Shown piece after piece: positions 7,392 through 15,245 of a stretch of 64,000 nucleotides of DNA. The notes under the pieces were generated by a model. That model was given only the letters and a program-made list of their open reading frames with translations, made no database searches and was not told where the DNA came from. This stretch comes from Symbioplanes lichenis. GTDB lineage: Bacteria; Actinomycetota; Actinomycetes; Mycobacteriales; Micromonosporaceae. The DNA lies in assembly GCF_030709675.1 (NCBI RefSeq), contig NZ_JAUZQD010000023.1, positions 1-64,000 of the forward strand, read 5' to 3'. A program made the position numbers and the translations under genes. The stretch's first letter is position 1. Each line of letters opens with the position of its first letter.

Positions 7392-8115
7392 CCGGGTGCC
7401 ACAGCCTGGTGGCGAGCCGCTCGGCAACCTCCCGCACCTGGGCGCCCTTGGGCTCGACCCAGCTTTCGAAGCGGCCGCCGACGGCATGCTCGATCAACTG
7501 CCCGTGCCGGTCGGCCGGAATGCCCGCTGCGGCCAGGAACCAGCCGAGCACCTGCTCGCAGTGGCCGTACCAGCCGCTGCCGGCCCCCGTTCGGTCGACC
7601 ACCACGGTCACGAGGTGGGCGACCGCGCGCTCCCAGACGTCGAGCACGTCGTCCTCGCCGGCGGCCGGCGGGATCGGCAGGAAGCGGCCGAAGCGCTCGC
7701 TCAGGTCCTCGAGCCAAGCCCGCCACTCGATCAGCGCGGTGGTCACGGTGTCGAGCGTCGCGTCCGGGGCGGACATGGAGTGGAGGGAACAGCACCAGGT
7801 CCAGCCCGGGCCGCCGTCGAAGTCACCCTCGCCGGTCGCCCAGCGCCAGCCGCCGGCCCAGCGTCCGTAGTGCCCGATCAGGGCGAGGCTCATCGTGTCC
7901 GCCCACGGGTCACCGGTGCTGCGGCTCCAGGCGATCTTGGCGCTGTAGTCGACGTTCCGGGGCCGGGCGGGCACTTCGGCCGCCGGGGGCAAGCTCCGGA
8001 CCACCGCCGGGGCGGCCGCCGGATCGAAGGGGTGCCCAGCCGGGTCGACGTCCTGCCAGCGCAGCGAGCGCGGCGAGATCAACCGGAGGGCCGTCACCTT
8101 GTCCACGGCGATCAT
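7384..8115 (-). CDS. Hypothetical protein coupled to Fic gene
   Basis: 243-residue soluble protein that I do not recognise. It is rich in Trp and Asp, with segments such as GRWAGGWRWATGEGDFDGG and ERAVAHLVTVVVDRTGAGSG, and has no signal peptide or membrane segment. A conserved-looking acidic/aromatic pattern could be an enzyme or a binding fold. It overlaps the Fic gene by 8 bases and precedes it, the place antitoxins or target proteins often take. That role is only inferred from position. Confidence 0.6.
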   Translation of the reverse strand: MIAVDKVTALRLISPRSLRWQDVDPAGHPFDPAAAPAVVRSLPPAAEVPARPRNVDYSAKIAWSRSTGDPWADTMSLALIGHYGRWAGGWRWATGEGDFDGGPGWTWCCSLHSMSAPDATLDTVTTALIEWRAWLEDLSERFGRFLPIPPAAGEDDVLDVWERAVAHLVTVVVDRTGAGSGWYGHCEQVLGWFLAAAGIPADRHGQLIEHAVGGRFESWVEPKGAQVREVAERLATRLWHPDA

Positions 8116-8191
8116 TATCGTCGCCGCGGGCCAGGAGTCACCATGGCGACAGGGGTAGCAAGACGGACGTACGGTTTGCTAGTAAGGAGGA

Positions 8192-8605
8192 ATGAGACTG
8201 CATCATGTGCAATTGGCTATTCCTCCTGGCGGGGAAGGTGTGGCACGCGGCTTCTACGGCGGAGTGCTGGGCATGGCCGAGGTGGCCAAGCCGGCCGAGT
8301 TGGCCAAGCGGGGTGGCTGCTGGTTCCGGCGGGGCGAGTGGGAGCTTCATCTCGGGGTGGAGCGAGATTTCGTGGCCGCTCGGAAGGCGCATCCCGGGGT
8401 GGTCGTGGACGATCTCGATGCGCTCGCGCGGCGGTTGGGTGCGGCGGCCCGGCCGGTGACCTGGGACGGGGACTTTCCTGGTCACCGGCGGTTCTACAGC
8501 CAGGACGATCATGGCAATCGGCTCGAGTTCCTGGAACCGATCAGGGACGAAGAGCCGGTCAAGGACGAAGAGCCGGTCAAGGACGAAGAGCCGATCAAGG
8601 ATTGA
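8192..8605 (+). CDS. VOC-family protein with repetitive acidic tail
   Basis: 137-residue vicinal oxygen chelate protein. HHVQLAIPPG gives the first metal-ligand His, ELHLGVE the second strand, and HRRFYSQDDHGNRLEFLEP the closing Glu-bearing strand. The last 20 residues are a repeat of KDEEPV/I that is not part of the fold. The AAGGAGG site at 8184-8190 is only one base from the ATG but 7 bases from a CTG at 8198, so initiation at CTG would also suit the site. The 3' end overlaps the convergent GH26 gene by 11 bases. The substrate is unknown. Confidence 0.8.
   Translation: MRLHHVQLAIPPGGEGVARGFYGGVLGMAEVAKPAELAKRGGCWFRRGEWELHLGVERDFVAARKAHPGVVVDDLDALARRLGAAARPVTWDGDFPGHRRFYSQDDHGNRLEFLEPIRDEEPVKDEEPVKDEEPIKD
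8545..8598 (+). repeat. Three 18-base tandem repeats in VOC gene
   Basis: Units at 8545-8562, 8563-8580 and 8581-8598; the first two are identical and the third differs by one base. They encode repeated DEEPVK in frame and form the acidic tail. They end inside the overlap with the convergent GH26 gene. Confidence 0.9.
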
Positions 8606-9593
8606 AATAGGGGTCTTCGGTCAGGGCGGAGAAGGCGCGGAAGGCGGGACGGTCGCCGGCCAGCTGGAACTGCTGCTTGGGGCCGTTGCCCTCGGGGTTG
8701 CTCTCGAAGTAGACGACGGCTTTGATCTGCGGGTTGGCCTTGAACGTGCGCTGGGCGTCGCGGAGCCAGGCCGCCCGCCCGGCCGAGCCCCACGCCTTCG
8801 CCACGCCGAACTCGCCGATGACGATGGGCTTGGGGCGTTGTGCCGCCCAGCGAAGGAAATCGCCCATCAGCACACCGACGGGCTGGAACTGGTTGCCGGC
8901 GTAGACGTCCACGCACGTCCAGTCGACCACGTCGTCGCCCGGGTAGAACGCGGCCGCCTCGCCGCGGGCGAATCCCTCGGCGGTCGGGCAGAAGACCCAG
9001 GAGACGTTCTTGACGCGCTCCTCGCGGAAGATGTCCCAGATGTAGCGGTAGGCGGCGACGTAGTCCGCGGCGGACCACATCGTCGCGCGCAGGTTGGGCC
9101 GGTCCATCTCCCACCGGACGCGCAGCAGCAGCGGCTTGCGCACCGCCCGGATCTTCCTGGCCTGCTTGCGGATCAACGCGTCGTGCTCGCCGGCGAGGAT
9201 CGACCGGTTGTCGCCGGTGGCCCAGCTGACCATCAGTGTCGCGCCGTTGTCCAGCAGCTCGGCGTCCGACGTGGTGCCGACCATCTGGTCGAAGCGCCGG
9301 TACGTGTTGACGATGTCCAGCGGCCGGTCGAGGCTCTCCTCGAGCTGGTCGACCGCCTCGACCCGCCCGGCGTGGGTGAGGAACTCCGGCTTGATCCACG
9401 CGCCCAGATAGGCGCCGGTGGCCGGGGGCGCCACCGGGCCCGCCTCGAACGGGCCCGGGTTGACCGCGACGGCCGTCGGCGGGCTGGTCAGGTCGGGCGA
9501 CGGGGTGGGCTCGGGCTCGGCCCGCCGGTGCGAGGTGCAGCCGGCGAGACCGAGCAGGAGCAGCACGAGCAAAGCGGCACGAGTACGAACCAC
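8595..9593 (-). CDS. GH26-like glycoside hydrolase lipoprotein
   Basis: 332-residue secreted lipoprotein. A signal peptide ends in the lipobox LAGC with Cys19, followed by a Pro/Ser linker to about residue 50. The catalytic region resembles beta-mannanase family GH26: RVRWEMDRPNLR carries the likely acid/base Glu, and IVIGEFGVAK carries the likely nucleophile Glu at a strand end. The GTG start at 9593 lies 2 bases after the methyltransferase stop. As the last gene of the polysaccharide operon it may trim or release the polymer at the membrane. The exact glycan is unknown. Confidence 0.8.
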   Translation of the reverse strand: MVRTRAALLVLLLLGLAGCTSHRRAEPEPTPSPDLTSPPTAVAVNPGPFEAGPVAPPATGAYLGAWIKPEFLTHAGRVEAVDQLEESLDRPLDIVNTYRRFDQMVGTTSDAELLDNGATLMVSWATGDNRSILAGEHDALIRKQARKIRAVRKPLLLRVRWEMDRPNLRATMWSAADYVAAYRYIWDIFREERVKNVSWVFCPTAEGFARGEAAAFYPGDDVVDWTCVDVYAGNQFQPVGVLMGDFLRWAAQRPKPIVIGEFGVAKAWGSAGRAAWLRDAQRTFKANPQIKAVVYFESNPEGNGPKQQFQLAGDRPAFRAFSALTEDPYFNP

Positions 9594-9595
9594 TG

Positions 9596-10327
9596 CTACT
9601 TCTTCCGCCGGGCCGTGTAGAGGACGTTCACGGCGAGGCCGTCGGTGCCGGGCAGCGCCCGAGCCGCCGCGTCGGCCACCCGGGCCAGCGGGTTGCGGCT
9701 CAGCGACTCGGTGATCATGGAGAAGCCGTGGCGCTCGACGATCTCGAAGCCGTGCCGGTCCAGGAGCGAAGCCACCTCGGCGTGCGACAGCTCGGCGAAC
9801 CACCGCGAGTCCGAGTGCCGGCGCGCCCGCAGATGACGCAGCGAGCCCGCGTTGCCGTGGTTCTCCACCACGAGCAGGCCCGCGTCGGGCGTCGGCAGCG
9901 CCTTGGCCGCGAACGCGATCGCCCGGTCCCGGACCTCGTCGGACACGTTGAGCAGCAAGCGGAACATCGTGACGATGGCCGGGTGCCCGGCGGGGACCGG
10001 GTTGGGGACGGGACCGTCCGCGGCGATCTGGTGCCACTGCGCCTTGGATCCGACCTCTTCGGCCTTCGCCATCATCTCGGCCGAGGTGTCGTACCCGTGG
10101 GCCTCGCGGACCAGGCCGTGCAGGGTGCGGATCGCGCGTCCGGTGCCGCAGGCGAAGTCGTGCTGCGCGGGCAGGTTGCGGCCGAACTCGCGCTGCACGA
10201 GCTCACGCAGGTACGCCTGCTGCCGCTCGTTGATCTGCGACGCGTAGCTGTCCGGGGCGTACGTGACGTGCTCGTACTTCGCGACGGCGTCCGCGTCCTG
10301 GAACACCTTGGTGTAGTCGGTGGTCAA
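9596..10327 (-). CDS. SAM-dependent methyltransferase
   Basis: 243-residue class I methyltransferase. Motif I is HDFACGTGRAIRTL, with GYDTSAEMMAKAEE as the acidic-loop region and LLVVENHGNAGSLR as the later strand. The start is TTG at 10327 with a GAGGAGG site upstream, and it overlaps the flippase stop as TTGA. Within the operon a role in methylating a sugar or the growing chain end is likely, since O-methylation can also set chain length. The acceptor cannot be read from sequence. Confidence 0.8.
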   Translation of the reverse strand: MTTDYTKVFQDADAVAKYEHVTYAPDSYASQINERQQAYLRELVQREFGRNLPAQHDFACGTGRAIRTLHGLVREAHGYDTSAEMMAKAEEVGSKAQWHQIAADGPVPNPVPAGHPAIVTMFRLLLNVSDEVRDRAIAFAAKALPTPDAGLLVVENHGNAGSLRHLRARRHSDSRWFAELSHAEVASLLDRHGFEIVERHGFSMITESLSRNPLARVADAAARALPGTDGLAVNVLYTARRKK

Positions 10328-11799
10328 CGTGTCCTCCTCAAACGAAAAGCTGCCAGGGCAAGAGGGCCCCGCAGAAGAAAGGCGCCGGCGACATAGAGAA
10401 CGAGGGCCAGGACCGGCCCCCAGAGCAAAGATCCGACAACCCTGGGGAGTACGCCGAAGCACCCGGCCGCCAGCGCCCCGGCGACCAAAGTTCCGGCGCC
10501 GAACGGGTGCAGACCGGCCGACGTAAACACTTGGATCAGGGGCAGCAGGTTGTTGACGACCATCGCGCACGCCAGCCCGATCGCGGCGCCCAGAGCCCCG
10601 TACCGGGGAATCAAATAGACGTCGAGCGCGACCGTGACGGCCAGCGCGACCAGCACGTTGATCAGGTTCCACGAGGTGCGGCCGGCCATGGCGAGCACCA
10701 TGTCGACCATGCCGCAGCCGGTCGCCACGAGCATGGCGCCGGCGAGCACGATCACGACCGGCGCCCCGGACTCGTAGTGGTCGCCGAAGAGCCGCAGGTA
10801 GACCGGCGCGTACAGGATGACCAGCAGGCAGATCGGCCAGGTGACGAGGACCAGCCAGCCGGTCGCCGTGCGGTAGAGCTGGTTGGCGGTGTCGCGATCG
10901 CCGGTGGCCAGGGCGGTCGCCAGCCGCGGCTGCACCGACTGCGAGACGCCCTGGTTCGCGAACTGGATCAAAATCACAAATCGCCCCGCCACCGCGTAGA
11001 CGGCGGCCGGGGCCAGCCCGCCCAGGGCCGCGACGAGCAGCACGTCGATCCGTTGCAGGGCGAGCTGGGCGACGCTGGCGACGGCGCGCGGACCGGTGAA
11101 GCGCCAGAACTCGCGGCGCAGGTCCCGTTGCTCGCTGCGCCGGCTGCGGAAGCTTTCGGGCTTGCCGGCCAGATAGATGCGGCGCAGTGAGATCGCGGCG
11201 AGCACGGTCACCGGGAGGTAGGGCAGGGCCCACGCGACGGCGAAGGCGGGCAGGGACGCCATGGCGGCCACCGCGGCCGCGCCCACGCACACGAGCTGCA
11301 GAACGCTGCGCAGGATGCGGTCGAGCGTGACCGTCGGACGCATCGCCTGGTAGCCCCGAGTCGCCGTGAGCAGTGCGTCCGTCAGTGCCTGCAACGGCAG
11401 GAAGACGGCCAGCACCCGCAACCCGGCGACGTGCTCCGCCACCACGGGCGAGGCGTTGAGACCGGCGATCGCGGGCGCCTGCCACCACAGGACCGCACCG
11501 AGGACGAGCGCCAGGGCCAGCACCGGCACCAGACCCGTACGCAGACAGGCGCCGAGCAGATGGTCGCGGCCGGTCGCCCGCAGCCGGGCCGGCCAGTAGA
11601 CCAGCCCGGTCTGCGTGCCGAGCTTCGCCAGCCCGCCGACCAGGACGAAAGCCGCCGTCGCCGCGAAGAAGGCGCCCGCCTGCTCCGCGCCCAGGGTGTG
11701 CGCGACCAGCCAGGTGATGACGACACCCGAACCGCCGGCCAGGGCCGACCCGGCCATGTTGGCCAGGCCGCCCCGCGCGGTGGCCTGCAAGGAGGTCAC
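10324..11799 (-). CDS. Wzx-like polysaccharide flippase
   Basis: 491-residue membrane protein of the MATE/MOP flippase superfamily with 12-14 hydrophobic segments along its length. It would move lipid-linked repeat units across the membrane. The GTG at 11799 overlaps the sulfotransferase stop (GTGA) and gives MTSLQATARGGLANMAGSA as N-terminus, the right place for the first helix. Longer in-frame openings lie within the sulfotransferase gene. Its position between the sulfotransferase and methyltransferase supports assembly of a decorated glycan. Confidence 0.85.
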   Translation of the reverse strand: MTSLQATARGGLANMAGSALAGGSGVVITWLVAHTLGAEQAGAFFAATAAFVLVGGLAKLGTQTGLVYWPARLRATGRDHLLGACLRTGLVPVLALALVLGAVLWWQAPAIAGLNASPVVAEHVAGLRVLAVFLPLQALTDALLTATRGYQAMRPTVTLDRILRSVLQLVCVGAAAVAAMASLPAFAVAWALPYLPVTVLAAISLRRIYLAGKPESFRSRRSEQRDLRREFWRFTGPRAVASVAQLALQRIDVLLVAALGGLAPAAVYAVAGRFVILIQFANQGVSQSVQPRLATALATGDRDTANQLYRTATGWLVLVTWPICLLVILYAPVYLRLFGDHYESGAPVVIVLAGAMLVATGCGMVDMVLAMAGRTSWNLINVLVALAVTVALDVYLIPRYGALGAAIGLACAMVVNNLLPLIQVFTSAGLHPFGAGTLVAGALAAGCFGVLPRVVGSLLWGPVLALVLYVAGAFLLRGPLALAAFRLRRTR

Positions 11800-12677
11800 G
11801 ATTGTCGCCAGATCGGCACCCGGCCCAGCCACGTGATCAGCGCCTCGTCGTGAGAGGCGTAGTAGCTCGACAGCTCGCGCCGCAGGCCGGGGTCCATGTC
11901 GGACTGTCGCGGCCGGGCGTTGTGCTTCTCGAACTCCGGATGGTCGAGCCCGGCGGGCAGCCCGAGGAACTCGCACACCTCGTCGTAGACCTGCCCGGGG
12001 TCGCTGAAGAAGCGCTCGCTCTCGACCACGTGGATGCGCTCGCGCCCGACGTGCTGCGCCATGACGCTCAGATAGCGGGCGTACTCGCCGCGGGCCCGGT
12101 AGGCGTGGTGCTGGTGGGCGAACGAGTAGTAGGCCGGGTCGGCCGCGAGCCGCTCCTCCACCCGGTGCAGCCGGGCCGCCTCGAGCGCGAGCGCGTTGCC
12201 GAAGTCCCGCTCGTTCTCGAAGCCGCGCGCGACCTCGTGGTGGTGCTGCGAGTAGGCCCGCTCGACCGGGTCGCGGACCAGCACGAGCAGCTTGGCCCCG
12301 GGCAGGTCGGCGGCGATCCGGGCGGCCGCCTGCGGGTGGTACATGTAGTACGGGCTCGACTCGAACGTCTGTGCCGGCACCCCGTGCCGCTGCTTGATCT
12401 TCTCGGCGTGCCGCTGCCGCGGGAAGTGCCCCTTGTACCAGGACATGCCGCGGCGGTAGGAGACGTCGAAGTAGTGCACGCCCTTGTGCAGCACCGCCTT
12501 CATGACGACGGGGTGCTGCGCCATGGCCCGGTAGAGCGACGTCGTGCCGCAGCGCTGGCCGCCGCAGATGAGGAACGAGGGCGTCATGCGGGCCGGCGCG
12601 GTGAGCCGTCCGTACGATCGCGATCCGAGATGCACCACCCGCTTGATGGGCGTGGGCACCTTCGACGGCTTGATCAC
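11796..12677 (-). CDS. Sulfotransferase (PAPS-dependent)
   Basis: 293-residue enzyme of the heparan/NodH-like sulfotransferase family. The 5'-phosphosulfate loop GGQRCGTTS is at residues 39-47, and the 3'-phosphate binding segment is LVRDPVERAYSQHHHEV. It would transfer sulfate from PAPS to a sugar hydroxyl. The GTG start overlaps the preceding stop as GTGA. PAPS could come from the gene at 17049-18572. No signal peptide or anchor is evident, so it likely acts in the cytosol on lipid-linked intermediates, which is inference. Confidence 0.85.
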   Translation of the reverse strand: MIKPSKVPTPIKRVVHLGSRSYGRLTAPARMTPSFLICGGQRCGTTSLYRAMAQHPVVMKAVLHKGVHYFDVSYRRGMSWYKGHFPRQRHAEKIKQRHGVPAQTFESSPYYMYHPQAAARIAADLPGAKLLVLVRDPVERAYSQHHHEVARGFENERDFGNALALEAARLHRVEERLAADPAYYSFAHQHHAYRARGEYARYLSVMAQHVGRERIHVVESERFFSDPGQVYDEVCEFLGLPAGLDHPEFEKHNARPRQSDMDPGLRRELSSYYASHDEALITWLGRVPIWRQS

Positions 12678-13897
12678 AGCTCTTCGACCCTTCTGATGAG
12701 GACGGGCAGCAGCCACGTCCCGAGCACGCCGAGCCGGGCGCCGGCCTCGGCCTGGCGATCGGTGAGATACCGGGCGGCGAGGTCCACCAGGTAGAGCAGC
12801 GCCGTCAGCTCGCGGGCCTCGGGAGCGACCCCGAACGGCGCGAGCAGCTCGGCCGCGCGGCGCACGGTGGCCTCCACGGCACCGGCCGCGTCCCCGCTCG
12901 ACTGGATGCGGCGCTGCAGGTCGTGGTGCACGGCGTCGAAGCCGGCGGGGACCCCGGTCGCGAACCGCTCCCAGTCCCAGACCAGCAGGTCGTCCGCGAG
13001 GGCCGCCATGTTCCAGGGCGCCCAGTCGCCGTGCCACGACCCGAAGCGCAGCGGCAGCCCGCCCGACCGGGAGACGAGCAGCTCGGCGGCGGCCGCCAGG
13101 GCCACCCCCTCGGGCCGGTCGCCCACCCCGGCGAGCCGGTCCCGCAGGGCCATCCAGTACGGGCTTCCAGGCAGCATCCCGGCCGTCCAGCCGTGACATC
13201 CGGCCACGTCGACCATCGCCGCGGCCAGCCGGTGCGGCGACAGGGGTGCCCGGGGCAGCCACACCGGCAGCGCCGACTGCACGAGCACTTCCAGATCCCG
13301 CCACTGGCCGGCGTGGAGGACGGACGGAACCGACAGCTTCGTCAGGTTCGCCTGTCCCAGGGCTCGGAGCGCCGCGGTCTCGTCCCGGACCAGTCGACGG
13401 GTGAGTGGCCCGGTGCCCAGCTTGCCGAAGCCGAAGGTTTCACCCTCGGGGCTGATCAGCTGGAGGACCGGCTTACGGTTGGCCCGCGCCGGTCCGATGT
13501 GGATGCTGATGGACAGGTCCCGCCCGAGCGCCTCGCGCAGGTGCCCGTCGATGCCGGCCGAAGCGGGGCCTGTCACCCGTACGCGATCGCGGAGCAGCAC
13601 GCCCGCCGCACCGGTTCGCAGGGCAGCGACCACCGCGTCGCGCTTGAGCCTGGCGCCCCGCGACTGTGGCTCGGCATAGCGGCGGACGGCAGCCGCGGCG
13701 ACCCGGCGCGACGTCGCCGGCACGAGCAGCCGGGGCCGCCGGGCGTCGGGCACCACCAGGTACTCCGCGACGAGGTCACCCGGGCGGTCCGTGGCGCACG
13801 GCTCCGGGTAGAGCAGGTTCAGAACCTCGGTCAGGTACTGCGTCCGCAGCGCCGAGTCACCGGCGGTGAGCTCCGCCGGCGCGGTCCTAACGGGCAT
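12674..13897 (-). CDS. Kinase-fold (aminoglycoside phosphotransferase-like) protein
   Basis: 407-residue soluble protein. The C-terminal half has the phosphotransferase motifs SWHGDWAPWNM (catalytic Asp loop) and LLVWDWERF (metal-binding Asp). A Lys in FGFGKLG with a following Glu in RDETAALRAL fits the N-lobe. The first 130 residues are unlike standard APH enzymes. The ATG at 13897 overlaps the polymerase gene by 11 bases. In this operon it may phosphorylate a sugar or glycan intermediate. No known product can be named. Confidence 0.7.
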   Translation of the reverse strand: MPVRTAPAELTAGDSALRTQYLTEVLNLLYPEPCATDRPGDLVAEYLVVPDARRPRLLVPATSRRVAAAAVRRYAEPQSRGARLKRDAVVAALRTGAAGVLLRDRVRVTGPASAGIDGHLREALGRDLSISIHIGPARANRKPVLQLISPEGETFGFGKLGTGPLTRRLVRDETAALRALGQANLTKLSVPSVLHAGQWRDLEVLVQSALPVWLPRAPLSPHRLAAAMVDVAGCHGWTAGMLPGSPYWMALRDRLAGVGDRPEGVALAAAAELLVSRSGGLPLRFGSWHGDWAPWNMAALADDLLVWDWERFATGVPAGFDAVHHDLQRRIQSSGDAAGAVEATVRRAAELLAPFGVAPEARELTALLYLVDLAARYLTDRQAEAGARLGVLGTWLLPVLIRRVEEL

Positions 13898-15245
13898 GAG
13901 TGTCCCCCTTCTCGTTGCGCCACAGCAGCGCGTAGGCCAGGAACATGAACGCCAGGGGGGTGGGGATCGCGTTGTACCAGAGCATCGCCGAGAAGGAGCT
14001 GACGATCGCCGCGCTCGCCGCGATGCCGATCGGCGACCGGTCCCGCCGGAAACGCCACAGGCCATAACCGAAGAAGCCGAGGTACGCGATCGTGCCCACC
14101 GCCCCGTGCGCGTACAGCAGCTGCCAGAACTGCCCGTTCCCGCCCACCGTGAAGTTGCCGCAGCGCTCGCACTCGGAGCTCTCGCCGACGGTGATGGAGT
14201 TGCGGCCGCCGATCGTGGTGCGGGTGGAGCCGTACCCGATGATCGGGCTCTCCACGAAGCCGTCCACGGCCCGCTGCATCAGGAACGAGCGCACGCCGTT
14301 GGACTTGCCGTTGTCGAGCCGGGCGCTCACGGTGTCGCCGAGCGGCGTCGCGATCAGCGCCACGAACAGGGACAGGGCGGCCGCGAGGACGGCGCCGATG
14401 ATCCAGAGCCGGCCCATGAGTACGTACCGCGCGGCCACGTAGAGCACGACGACGCCGATGCCGATCCACAAGCCGCGGTTGAGCGACACGACGGCGGGCA
14501 CGATGGCGACGGCCAGGCCCAGCAGCGCGAGCGGACGGGCGGAGGCGCGGCGGCTCGTCCCCGCCCACACCACCAGCCAGCCCATGAGCAGGCAGAAGTT
14601 GTTGCCCCACGTGTTCGTGTAGCCCCAGGGCGCGGCGGGGCGAGGTTTTTCGCCGCCGACGAGGTCCATGATCTGAGCCGCGTACGGGTGGACCAGCGAC
14701 TGCACGAAGCCCTTGCTGCGCACCGAGCCGGGCAGCAGGTACTCGACCGGGGACGTGAACTCGAACGTACCCGCCACGATGCCGAGCACGCCGCCGGCCA
14801 CCGTGATCGCGAAGAGCCACGCGAGCAGGCGTACGAGACGCCGGCGCGACAGCTCCGCCTCGGTCAGGTTGCCGGTGTAGATCAGCAGGACGGTCATGGA
14901 CGCGTACATGATGAAGCGGTAGACGACCGCGATCAGGCGGCCGCTCGCGTGCTCGGCCACCGTCCCGGCGGGGTCGGCCCCGAGTGCGGCGACGCTGACC
15001 AGCAGGGCCGCGAGGAAGAGCGCCCACCAGCCGAAGCCGGGCGGCAGCAGCAGCGGGCGGCCCGCCTGCCGCCGCCGGAGCAGCAGCACCACCATCGGCC
15101 CGGCCATGATCGGGAAGATCAGCACGCCCAGGCCGAGCGCCCACCACAGGGGATAGAAGGCCAGGGCGGCGGCGACCGGCCAGGCGGGCAACGCCGTCGG
15201 CCGGGCCGGAGCCGTGCTGTGCGCTGCCGCGCGCAGCATTGTCAC
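13887..15245 (-). CDS. O-antigen ligase/Wzy-like polymerase
   Basis: 452-residue protein with about 11 membrane segments and one large extracytoplasmic loop (about 310-370) holding GYGSTRTTIGG and a CERC pair, the usual layout of Wzy polymerases and O-antigen ligases. It should join repeat units outside the membrane. The start is taken as GTG at 15245, which overlaps the stop of the chain-length gene (GTGA); ATG at 15239 is an alternative. The operon position directly after the Wzz-like gene fits Wzx/Wzy-dependent assembly. Confidence 0.85.
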   Translation of the reverse strand: MTMLRAAAHSTAPARPTALPAWPVAAALAFYPLWWALGLGVLIFPIMAGPMVVLLLRRRQAGRPLLLPPGFGWWALFLAALLVSVAALGADPAGTVAEHASGRLIAVVYRFIMYASMTVLLIYTGNLTEAELSRRRLVRLLAWLFAITVAGGVLGIVAGTFEFTSPVEYLLPGSVRSKGFVQSLVHPYAAQIMDLVGGEKPRPAAPWGYTNTWGNNFCLLMGWLVVWAGTSRRASARPLALLGLAVAIVPAVVSLNRGLWIGIGVVVLYVAARYVLMGRLWIIGAVLAAALSLFVALIATPLGDTVSARLDNGKSNGVRSFLMQRAVDGFVESPIIGYGSTRTTIGGRNSITVGESSECERCGNFTVGGNGQFWQLLYAHGAVGTIAYLGFFGYGLWRFRRDRSPIGIAASAAIVSSFSAMLWYNAIPTPLAFMFLAYALLWRNEKGDTHAR

